From assembly GCA_947475715.1 (NCBI GenBank), contig CANJNY010000011.1, forward strand, positions 1 through 64,000: DNA of 64,000 nt, in the 5' to 3' direction. This DNA comes from Prolixibacteraceae bacterium (GTDB taxonomy: Bacteria; Bacteroidota; Bacteroidia; Bacteroidales; Prolixibacteraceae). The notes beneath the pieces were generated by a model, which saw only the letters and a list, made by a program, of their open reading frames with translations, made no database searches and was not told the DNA's origin. The translations under genes and the position numbers were made by a program. Of this stretch, positions 8,099 through 15,607 are shown one piece after another (position 1 is the stretch's first letter; each line of letters starts with the position of its first letter).

Positions 8099-10822
8099 AT
8101 GAAAACATCTTTTAAAATTGATTACCAGACCTTATGGGGTCAGGTTCTTTATGTTTCCGGTTCAACTTCCGAATTTGGTGAGTGGGATCCCGCCCGGGCA
8201 TTACCTATGAATACCTGTAAATCGGGTGAATGGGAAGTGGATTGTCAATTTCGATCCGGACCAAGGCTTGAATATAAATATCTGCTCAAAGATTCTGAAG
8301 GAAATTTCGTCTGGGAAGGGGGGAAGAACCGTTTTATCGCCATTGGCAATAGTGCTCTGGACGAGCTTAGATGCCGTGATTTCTGGAGAACAAGCCATGA
8401 ATCTGATGTTGCTTTATCCTCCTCTGCTTTTACCAAAGTGTTGTTTTCCCGCAAGAGTACGGACGAACCGCTTACCGAAGATCTCACCTTTCGAAGAACA
8501 CTGAGAATACAAATTCATGTTCCCCGCGTATCTTCCGATTGTTGCGTTGCAATTCTGGGGGACCAGCCCTTACTAGGAAACTGGATGGAACAGGATATCC
8601 TGTTAATGAATGATACTCAATTTCCACTATGGAGTATAAACCTTGATGCCGATAAACTTAAGTTGCCACTGCAATTTAAATATGTAATTTACAATAAAAT
8701 AAATAAGCATATTGTCATCTGGGAACAGGGGAGTAACCGCATGATCCGCGATTATGTCTGTAAAGAGCCCCTTAGCTTAAAGATCCATACCGATGAGGGA
8801 TTTCGATTTCCTGCCACACACTGGAGAGGTGCAGGGGTAGCTGTACCCGTTTTCTCGCTGCGAACTGAGAATAGCGGAGGAATTGGCGAATTCCCGGATA
8901 TTAACAAATTGGTAGACTGGGCCAGGCAAACAGGAATAAAACTGGTTCAATTACTGCCTCTGAATGAAACTGTTGCAACACATACCTGGATTGATACCTA
9001 TCCCTATAAATCGATCTCAACAGTGGCACTTCATCCTGTCTATATCAATATAAACAAAATCGGTGTTCTGGATGATGAAAATCTGGAGATCGGATTTGCC
9101 CAGACTCTGGCAGGATTTAACGCACTTGAAACAGTCCGTTACGACGATATACATAAGGTAAAATCAAAATTCTTCAAGCTTATTTTTGATCAGCAAAAAG
9201 ATCTTTTCCTCGAATATCCCCCTTTTATCCGGTTCTTTGAAGAGAATAAAGATTGGTTGATTCCGTATGCAGCATTTTGCTTCCTGCGCGATAAAAATAA
9301 ATCGGCCAATTTCAGAACATGGACCGAGTATTCAGACTTTAACATTAAAGAGATCAAAATATTATGTGACAGTACGCAACCCTGGTATTCTGATATTGCT
9401 GTTCATTACTTCATTCAATTTCATGCTTCCAAACAGCTTCTTGAGGCTGCCCAATATGCCCGAAATAACGGGGTAGTACTAAAAGGGGATATCCCCATTG
9501 GAATTAGTCCCGACAGTGTTGAAGCGTGGACCCATCCCGACCTGTTTAATCTTGATCAGCAGGCAGGAGCTCCGCCTGATGAATTTGCAGATCTGGGTCA
9601 AAACTGGGGATTCCCAACCTACAACTGGGAGAAGATGGCAGAAGATAACTTCGCATGGTGGGATCAGCGACTTAAACAGATGTCCCGCTATTTCGACGCA
9701 ACCCGTATCGATCACATCCTTGGATTTTTCAGAATCTGGGAAATTCCTGTGAATCAGGTGCAGGGAATCATGGGCCATTTCAGACCTGCCCTCCCTTTTA
9801 CACGCGATGAAATCATCGACAGGGGAGTTATTTTTAATGAGGAAAGATTTACAAAACCTTACATCCGCGAATATTTCCTATGGGAACTGTTTGGGGAGGA
9901 GGTTCATGAGGTAAAATCAACTTATCTTATTGAATATGAACCTGGTAAATACAACATAAAATCACAGTTTAACACCCAGCGTAGAGTGTGGGATCATTTT
10001 GATGCCAATAAAAAAGGGGAGGAACTAACCGGTATAGAAACACGTATCCGTGACGGACTCTGCTCCTTAATTTCGGAGGTGCTCTTCCTTCGTGACCCTT
10101 ACCATCCCAACCTGTTTCACCCCAGAGTGGCATTTCACAATACCAACTCCTACCTAAATCTCAGAGCCGAAGAACGGTGGACACTTGACGAACTTTATAT
10201 CGATTTCTTTTACCGCAGGCACGAGGAGTACTGGAAAAAACAAGCTCTTTGGATTCTTCCAGCCTTAATGAAATCAACAGAAATGCTTATTTGCGGCGAA
10301 GATCTGGGAATGGTTCCCGAAAGTGTTCCGGGAGTTATGCGCAATCTGGGGATTTTAAGTCTCGAAATCCAGCGGATGCCGAAAGATCCGAACGTTGAGT
10401 TTGCACACCCTGCCGATGCCCCATATCTGTCCGTCTGTTCAACCTCAACACACGATATGTCAACACTGCGCGGATGGTGGGAAGAGGATAGGATCCACAG
10501 CGAGCGGTTCTTCAGATTGGTGATGGGTCACAAAGGAGAATTCCCTCACTTTATGGAGCCATGGGTTGCCCGCGAGATTCTGAATATGCACCTTTACTCA
10601 CCTGCAATGTGGGCCATTTTCCCAATACAGGATTTATTGGCTATGGATGGCCGTTTACGATGGGATAATACCCATGGAGAGCGAATAAATGTGCCTGCAA
10701 TTGCACAACACTACTGGCGCTATAGAATGCACCTTACAATGGAAGAATTAATCGGGGAGAAGAAACTAAACGATGAATTAAAACTTATGATTATTACCTC
10801 CGGCAGAGGTTCTGAAAGTTAA
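8099..10822 (+). CDS. malQ: 4-alpha-glucanotransferase, DPE2-type (two CBM20 modules plus interrupted GH77)
   Basis: A 907-residue cytosolic glucanotransferase that moves alpha-1,4-glucan units between maltose/maltodextrins and glycans. Residues 1-100 and about 130-240 are two starch-binding CBM20-like modules (SGSTSEFGEWDP; LGDQPLLGNWM). The GH77 barrel starts near residue 270. Catalytic residues: Asp538 in ATRIDHILGF (nucleophile), Glu734 in ICGEDLGMVP (acid/base) and Asp786 in STHDMSTLRGWW. About 195 residues separate nucleophile and acid/base, far more than in compact bacterial MalQ; this insertion and the two CBM20s are features of DPE2-type enzymes. The start at 8099 is supported by AGGAG; a TTG start at 8042 would add a non-homologous tail. 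Confidence 0.92.
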   Translation: MKTSFKIDYQTLWGQVLYVSGSTSEFGEWDPARALPMNTCKSGEWEVDCQFRSGPRLEYKYLLKDSEGNFVWEGGKNRFIAIGNSALDELRCRDFWRTSHESDVALSSSAFTKVLFSRKSTDEPLTEDLTFRRTLRIQIHVPRVSSDCCVAILGDQPLLGNWMEQDILLMNDTQFPLWSINLDADKLKLPLQFKYVIYNKINKHIVIWEQGSNRMIRDYVCKEPLSLKIHTDEGFRFPATHWRGAGVAVPVFSLRTENSGGIGEFPDINKLVDWARQTGIKLVQLLPLNETVATHTWIDTYPYKSISTVALHPVYININKIGVLDDENLEIGFAQTLAGFNALETVRYDDIHKVKSKFFKLIFDQQKDLFLEYPPFIRFFEENKDWLIPYAAFCFLRDKNKSANFRTWTEYSDFNIKEIKILCDSTQPWYSDIAVHYFIQFHASKQLLEAAQYARNNGVVLKGDIPIGISPDSVEAWTHPDLFNLDQQAGAPPDEFADLGQNWGFPTYNWEKMAEDNFAWWDQRLKQMSRYFDATRIDHILGFFRIWEIPVNQVQGIMGHFRPALPFTRDEIIDRGVIFNEERFTKPYIREYFLWELFGEEVHEVKSTYLIEYEPGKYNIKSQFNTQRRVWDHFDANKKGEELTGIETRIRDGLCSLISEVLFLRDPYHPNLFHPRVAFHNTNSYLNLRAEERWTLDELYIDFFYRRHEEYWKKQALWILPALMKSTEMLICGEDLGMVPESVPGVMRNLGILSLEIQRMPKDPNVEFAHPADAPYLSVCSTSTHDMSTLRGWWEEDRIHSERFFRLVMGHKGEFPHFMEPWVAREILNMHLYSPAMWAIFPIQDLLAMDGRLRWDNTHGERINVPAIAQHYWRYRMHLTMEELIGEKKLNDELKLMIITSGRGSES

Positions 10823-10827
10823 ATCCG

Positions 10828-10846
10828 ACCGTTTACCGGTTTTTTA
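10828..10846 (+). terminator. Weak hairpin plus T-run after the glucanotransferase gene
   Basis: ACCG/CGGT four-base stem with loop TTTAC followed by six Ts, six bases after the stop codon. The stem is short, so confidence is low. Confidence 0.35.
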
Positions 10847-10890
10847 CCTCCATTCACCGATTACTGCTTCTTTCAGGTATTGGCAGTAAT

Positions 10891-10898
10891 TAGTTTTG
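10891..10898 (+). promoter_or_regulatory. Putative -7 box (TAGTTTTG)
   Basis: TAnnTTTG match, 45 bases before the start of the LiaF-like gene. No good -33 element seen. Confidence 0.4.
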
Positions 10899-10942
10899 TG
10901 TGAGTTTAAAACCCATTTTAGTAAACCATTAAAAAACACACA

Positions 10943-11713
10943 ATGATTAAGTACGACGAAACCCCGGGAAAAAATGAAAATGCATTTGACCGGAGAGGAA
11001 ACAGAAGTGGTGATTCAAGATCACTGTTGGGAATTCTTTTAGTAGCTATTGGTGGCTTGATGATTGCAAGACATTCAGGATGGCTCGATGGTGAACTCTA
11101 CGACCACTTATTTAGTTGGCCGGTATTATTAATCGTGATAGGTATTTTTAATCTTGCAAGAAAAGCATTTACCCCTGCCATTATTTTAATCTCAATTGGT
11201 ATTTTTTTCTTTCTTGACAGGTTTAGTTTTATGCCCGAAAATTTCCATGAGAATTTCTGGCCTGCATTAATTGTTTTAGTTGGCATCTCATTTATCCTTC
11301 GAAGAGGGGGTGCCCCTCGCGGTCATAAAAATCCATTTAATGATTTGGATTCTGTTTCAAATAAATCGACCGATTTTATCGATGAGACAGCCATATTTGG
11401 AGGCCGAAATATCTCTGTGGTAACCGAAAACTTCCAGGGAGGTAAAATCACCTCTATTTTTGGGGGTTCCAAAATTAACCTGCGCTATGCCAAACCTGTA
11501 GAAGGGTGTACAATCGATATAGCTACCATCTTCGGAGGAACCAAAATCATTGTTCCCGAAGAGTGGAACGTCAAAATTGAGGTTGTTTCCATATTCGGAG
11601 GATTCGAGGATAAGCGCGGATACTCGGTAATTTCAAGAACAGGAACAGGAAAGATTGTTGTAATCAAAGGAACCTGTCTCTTCGGTGGAGGAGAACTGAA
11701 TTCGATGCCATAA
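10943..11713 (+). CDS. LiaF-like membrane protein (LiaI/LiaF-type TM region plus IFGG repeats)
   Basis: A 256-residue membrane protein. About four hydrophobic helices lie between residues 30 and 115. The C-terminal domain repeats an IFGG motif (AIFGGRNI, SIFGGSKI, TIFGGTKI, SIFGGFED, LFGGGEL), the signature of the LiaF C-terminal beta-solenoid-like family. In Firmicutes LiaF holds a cell-envelope-stress kinase inactive. Here a LytS-type kinase and LytTR regulator follow on the same strand, so a similar sensing or inhibitor role is plausible. That role is inference; the membrane topology and repeats are seen directly. Confidence 0.8.
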   Translation: MIKYDETPGKNENAFDRRGNRSGDSRSLLGILLVAIGGLMIARHSGWLDGELYDHLFSWPVLLIVIGIFNLARKAFTPAIILISIGIFFFLDRFSFMPENFHENFWPALIVLVGISFILRRGGAPRGHKNPFNDLDSVSNKSTDFIDETAIFGGRNISVVTENFQGGKITSIFGGSKINLRYAKPVEGCTIDIATIFGGTKIIVPEEWNVKIEVVSIFGGFEDKRGYSVISRTGTGKIVVIKGTCLFGGGELNSMP

Positions 11714-11746
11714 TCAGTTAGCTGTAAAATTCCAGTTGCAAAATTT

Positions 11747-11824
11747 AAAGTGCAAAGTTAAATACAAATTGGCTTAAGAAGGACTCCGGGCTCCTTTCAA
11801 GAGTTATTTTGAATTTTGCACTTT
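11747..11824. repeat. Imperfect inverted repeat between LiaF-like and kinase genes
   Basis: AAAGTGCAAAGTT at 11747-11759 pairs with AATTTTGCACTTT at 11812-11824 (12 of 13 positions plus one G-T). The intervening 52 bases include a short AAGGA...TCCTT pairing. It could be a weak terminator/processing hairpin or a decayed interspersed repeat. Confidence 0.35.
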
Positions 11825-11849
11825 GTACTTTCTCAATTTTAATTATCCG

Positions 11850-12905
11850 ATGGACCATCCAGTAACAACAAATCGAATTTCGGCCCTGATATACTGGGTA
11901 TTTCCCCTGATTTTAGCTCTTATTCAGACAGGATATAATAGCTATTTTCATATTCTGTCTCTCCCTGTTGCCTTTTTTGACGGTCTGATTTTTGGAATTA
12001 TACTCGGAATTTTAGGCATTGCAGTATGGTATGTTGTGAGGTATAATGACCCCGAAAAAAGTTCATCGGGACAGATGGTCATTAGCCATATTGCCGCTTC
12101 ACTGGTTTTTACCGGTCTCTGGATTCTCAGCTCCGGAATACTGGTCAAGACCATGATTAACAATTCAAAGTATAACAACTACCTTTACGGAGAGCTTACA
12201 AACCGAATATTGGCAGGATTATTATTTTACGCCTTGGTGGTCAGTATTTATTATATCTATGTATACAGTCAACATAACCGTGAGAAGGAAGTTAGGGAGG
12301 CGGAGTTGCAACAACAGATTCGCGAGGCCCAGTTAAATGCTTTGAAATCTCAGATTAACCCTCATTTTTTATTTAACAGCCTTAATTCCATCGCATCACT
12401 TACCCTGACAAATCCGGAAAAGGCACACGCGATGGTCATCGCATTATCCGATTTTATGCGCTTCTCGCTGCGAAAAAAGCAGGATGAAATGGTTCCTCTG
12501 GAAATTGAATTAAAGAATATCGCCCTATATCTACAGATCGAGAAGATCAGATTCGGAAATAACCTGGAATACCGGTTTGATATCGAAGAGTCATGCAAGA
12601 ACCATCTCATTCCTAATCTTATCCTCCAGCCTATCTTTGAAAATGCAATCAAATATGGTCTCTATGAAACTTCAACACCTGTTGAAATTCTCCTTGAAGC
12701 CAGAAAAATACCAGGTTTCATGGAAATATGTGTTACCAATGATTTTGATCCGAAATCTGTTCCCCTAAAGGGTGAAGGGATCGGATTGGTCAATATTAAC
12801 GACCGGCTTACCCTTGTGTATGGTAGTTCAAGATTATTGAAAGCTGAGCTGGGTGATAACCACTTTAAACTAAAGATGGTTATCCCGGATCCTCAATTAA
12901 GATAG
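11850..12905 (+). CDS. LytS/YehU-type sensor histidine kinase
   Basis: A 351-residue membrane histidine kinase of the His_kinase family (PF06580). There are four to five predicted N-terminal membrane helices (residues about 10-145) and a short coiled linker rich in Glu/Gln. The phospho-acceptor block is LKSQINPHFLFNSLNSI with His172. The ATPase part has LILQPIFENAIKYG (N-box) and GEGIGLVNINDRL (G-box). The ATG at 11850 begins MDHPVTT; the TTG further upstream lacks support. It lies just before a LytTR response regulator, its obvious phosphotransfer partner, and after the LiaF-like gene. Confidence 0.93.
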   Translation: MDHPVTTNRISALIYWVFPLILALIQTGYNSYFHILSLPVAFFDGLIFGIILGILGIAVWYVVRYNDPEKSSSGQMVISHIAASLVFTGLWILSSGILVKTMINNSKYNNYLYGELTNRILAGLLFYALVVSIYYIYVYSQHNREKEVREAELQQQIREAQLNALKSQINPHFLFNSLNSIASLTLTNPEKAHAMVIALSDFMRFSLRKKQDEMVPLEIELKNIALYLQIEKIRFGNNLEYRFDIEESCKNHLIPNLILQPIFENAIKYGLYETSTPVEILLEARKIPGFMEICVTNDFDPKSVPLKGEGIGLVNINDRLTLVYGSSRLLKAELGDNHFKLKMVIPDPQLR

Positions 12906-12955
12906 CCATCAATCAATTGCCATTGAATAAAATAATGACAAATACACTTTTTGCA

Positions 12956-13705
12956 ATGAATAGAATAAAAATCTTAATTATTGATGATGAAGTTCTTGCA
13001 CGGGATTTACTGCGCCATTACCTGTCGAAGGACGAACGTGTCGAAGTAGTGGGTGAGTGTACTAATGGGTTCGAAGGAGTTCTGGCCATTCAGGAATTAA
13101 AACCTGATCTGGTATTTCTTGACATTCAGATGCCTAAAATCAACGGGTTCGAAATGCTTGAGTTGATCCCAGACCCTCCGATCATTATTTTTTCAACCGC
13201 ATTCGACAATTTTGCCATTCGTGCCTTTGAAGCCAATGCCATAGACTACCTCCTAAAACCATATCCCTCTGAGCGGGTTACCGTTGCCTTAACTAAAGCC
13301 ATTGAGTATATAAAGGGAAAAATATCAAATCCAGGAATAACCCAATTAATCGAATCACACGATCAGGAAATAGGTATTTTAAACCGAATTGTTGTAAAGT
13401 CGGGTAGAACAATTCAGGTTATTCCTGCCGAATCAATCTACTATATCGAATCACAGGATGATTTTGTTATGATTTATTGTAAGGACGGTCATTTTATGAA
13501 GCAAAGGACCATGAAGTTTTTCGAAGAACACCTTAATAAAGAACTGTTTGTGAGGATTCACCGTTCATATTTGCTAAATCTGGAATGTATCGCAGAAATT
13601 CAGCAGTACGAAAAAGATTCATGGCTTGTTGTAACCCGTCAAGGGGCCAAACTTAAGATAAGTAAAGGGGGGTATAATAATTTAAGGGAGAAATTAAAGA
13701 TCTGA
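12956..13705 (+). CDS. LytTR-family response regulator
   Basis: A 249-residue DNA-binding response regulator. The receiver domain (1-120) shows IDDE, phospho-acceptor Asp56 in FLDIQMP, the conserved Thr in FSTAF, and Lys in YLLKPY. The LytTR domain (about 145-249) has VKSGRTIQVIPAESIYYIES and FVRIHRSYLLNL. I chose the ATG at 12956 because IKILIIDDE follows directly; an in-frame ATG at 12935 would add seven residues. It is paired with the LytS-type kinase upstream and ends four bases from the converging waaA. Confidence 0.93.
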   Translation: MNRIKILIIDDEVLARDLLRHYLSKDERVEVVGECTNGFEGVLAIQELKPDLVFLDIQMPKINGFEMLELIPDPPIIIFSTAFDNFAIRAFEANAIDYLLKPYPSERVTVALTKAIEYIKGKISNPGITQLIESHDQEIGILNRIVVKSGRTIQVIPAESIYYIESQDDFVMIYCKDGHFMKQRTMKFFEEHLNKELFVRIHRSYLLNLECIAEIQQYEKDSWLVVTRQGAKLKISKGGYNNLREKLKI

Positions 13706-13709
13706 ATTG

Positions 13710-14945
13710 CTATTTCTGAGTAAAAAGATAATTCACAATCTCCCTCGAGGCACCCCGGTTCTTATCCACATAGCCCCGGGCTAGATTTGAAGCTATATGC
13801 AGCTTTTCAGGATTAAGCCGTAAATTTTCAATCTGATCTTCAAGCTCTGCAGAATCACTGACGCAGCAGGCGGCTCCAATATTCAACATATCATAAGCCT
13901 CCTGAAATTTATGATAATCAGGGCCAAAAATCACAGGAAGCCCAAAAACTGCCGGTTCCAGTATACTATGAATACCCGAGGTAAAACCCCCTCCCACATA
14001 GGCAAGAATACCATAACGGTAAATGGAATTCAGATATCCGTATCCATCTGCAATCAGCACATCAGCCTGGGTTAACTCCTGCGGAGTAGCCGTCGAATAA
14101 AAGGCATAGGGTTTTTCAAGTGCGTTGCAGATCCTTTCAAGTGACTGAGGGTTTACTTCATGAGGGGCAATAACAAATTTTAAACCTGAAGGTGATTTGT
14201 TCACATAAGGAATAAACAGCTCTTCATCTTCCTTCCACGTACTTCCTGCAATAATAATTTTTTGACCATCCCCAAAAATCTCAAGTTTTTCAAGTTTAGG
14301 ACTCGCATCGGCAATTTGCCCTACACGGTCCAGTCGGGTATCACCTGACAGGGAGACATTTTTAAACCCATATTGATGCAGGAGATCAAACGATTCCTGA
14401 TTTTGTACGAAGATATGTTCATAGGTTCCAATTGCCTTGAGATACCACTTACCCCATGGCTTAAAAAAGATTTGTGTTGGACGAAATAGTGCTGAAAAGA
14501 TATAGGTAGGGATCCCCTCTTCCTTTAGCTGAATCAGGAAATGATACCAAAATTCATATTTAATAAAGAAAACCTTAGTCGGTCGCACAATTTCAATGAA
14601 CCGAATGGCATTTATTTTAGTGTCAAGGGGAAGATAAAATATATAATCAGCATAAGGATAATTTTTTCGCAACTCATATCCTGACGGGGAAAAAAATGTG
14701 AGCAGTATTTTGTATTCCGGCCATCGGCTTCGAATAGCCTCAATAACGGGTCTTCCCTGCTCAAACTCTCCGAGCGAAGAGGCATGAAACCATAAAATAG
14801 GTTCACCAGGTTTAATCGTTTGGCGCAACCGCACAAAGATATCCTTTCTCCCCTCAAGCCATTTACGGGCTTTCTCATTTCGTAACGAAACGATCCTAAC
14901 CAACAGGTAATATCCAAATATTCCTAAGTTATAAAGCCAACTCAT
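13710..14945 (-). CDS. waaA: 3-deoxy-D-manno-octulosonic acid (Kdo) transferase
   Basis: A 411-residue GT-B glycosyltransferase that adds Kdo from CMP-Kdo to lipid A precursor at the inner membrane. An N-terminal membrane helix (LGIFGYYLLVRIVSL) is followed by the WFHASSLGEFEQGRPVI block containing the family's conserved Glu. VFFIKYEFWYHFL and, in the C-terminal half, YVGGGFTSGIHSILEPAVFGLPVIFGP are diagnostic. The ATG at 14945 is preferred over a TTG at 14969 because the latter would overlap a canonical -7 promoter box. The protein implies lipopolysaccharide and a Gram-negative envelope. Confidence 0.95.
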   Translation of the reverse strand: MSWLYNLGIFGYYLLVRIVSLRNEKARKWLEGRKDIFVRLRQTIKPGEPILWFHASSLGEFEQGRPVIEAIRSRWPEYKILLTFFSPSGYELRKNYPYADYIFYLPLDTKINAIRFIEIVRPTKVFFIKYEFWYHFLIQLKEEGIPTYIFSALFRPTQIFFKPWGKWYLKAIGTYEHIFVQNQESFDLLHQYGFKNVSLSGDTRLDRVGQIADASPKLEKLEIFGDGQKIIIAGSTWKEDEELFIPYVNKSPSGLKFVIAPHEVNPQSLERICNALEKPYAFYSTATPQELTQADVLIADGYGYLNSIYRYGILAYVGGGFTSGIHSILEPAVFGLPVIFGPDYHKFQEAYDMLNIGAACCVSDSAELEDQIENLRLNPEKLHIASNLARGYVDKNRGASREIVNYLFTQK

Positions 14946-14966
14946 TAGTTTATCGATTTTGCCTGA

Positions 14967-14974
14967 CAAATGTA
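14967..14974 (-). promoter_or_regulatory. Putative -7 box for waaA (TACATTTG)
   Basis: Minus-strand TACATTTG matches TAnnTTTG, 22 bases before the waaA ATG, giving a very short leader. Supports the chosen start. Confidence 0.45.
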
Positions 14975-15009
14975 TTTCATTTCAAGTAATAATTAAAATG
15001 GAATGTGTT

Positions 15010-15483
15010 TTATTTATCTGGCTGATAACCAAAGTCTACCGGTAATACAGGCCGAAATGATGCCTCAACGGCTAACTGATCGCATCGTTCATTTTCCGGA
15101 ATACTGGCATGACCTTTAACCCATACGAATTTAATACGATGTTTGGCATGCACTTCGAGAAATCGTTTCCAGAGATCACTGTTCTTTTTACCTTTAAAAC
15201 CAGTTTTCACCCAGTTAAATACCCATCTTTTTTCTACTGAATCGGCAACATATTTCGAATCTGTATAAATAGTTACATTACAAGGCATTACCTTAAGCGC
15301 CTCGAGACCCACAATAGCAGCCATCAATTCCATCCGGTTATTGGTGGTAAGTTTAAATCCCTGGGATAGCTCCTTGCGGTGAGATCCCGATATCAGAACA
15401 ACGCCATATCCCCCGGGACCGGGATTGCCACGAGCTGCCCCATCGGTAAAAATAATAATCTCGGAATTCGACTGCTGCTCCAT
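15010..15483 (-). CDS. rnhA: Ribonuclease HI
   Basis: A 157-residue RNase HI that degrades the RNA strand of RNA/DNA hybrids. All metal-binding acids are present: Asp14 (FTDGAARGNPGPGG), Glu52 (NRMELMAA), Asp75 (YTDSKYV) and Asp135, with the catalytic His125 in VKGHASIPENERCD. The start is taken at the ATG at 15483; an upstream GTG at 15492 is possible. Together with rnhB at the window start, both RNase H types are encoded here. Confidence 0.95.
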   Translation of the reverse strand: MEQQSNSEIIIFTDGAARGNPGPGGYGVVLISGSHRKELSQGFKLTTNNRMELMAAIVGLEALKVMPCNVTIYTDSKYVADSVEKRWVFNWVKTGFKGKKNSDLWKRFLEVHAKHRIKFVWVKGHASIPENERCDQLAVEASFRPVLPVDFGYQPDK

Positions 15484-15501
15484 ACCTTCCACTGAAAATT
15501 T

Positions 15502-15527
15502 AAAAGACCGGATGTTAACCGGCCTTT
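15502..15527 (-). terminator. Terminator after the S46 peptidase gene
   Basis: On the minus strand GGCCGG-TTAACAT-CCGGTC forms a short stem (one A-C mismatch) followed by TTTTAAATTTT, 80 bases past the peptidase stop codon. Confidence 0.5.
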
Positions 15528-15607
15528 ATAATATTTTAAATTATATCTGAAATTCTAACAGCTAATTTGAGCGGTACAAAAATCATTGACCATACCATAT
15601 AAATCAG

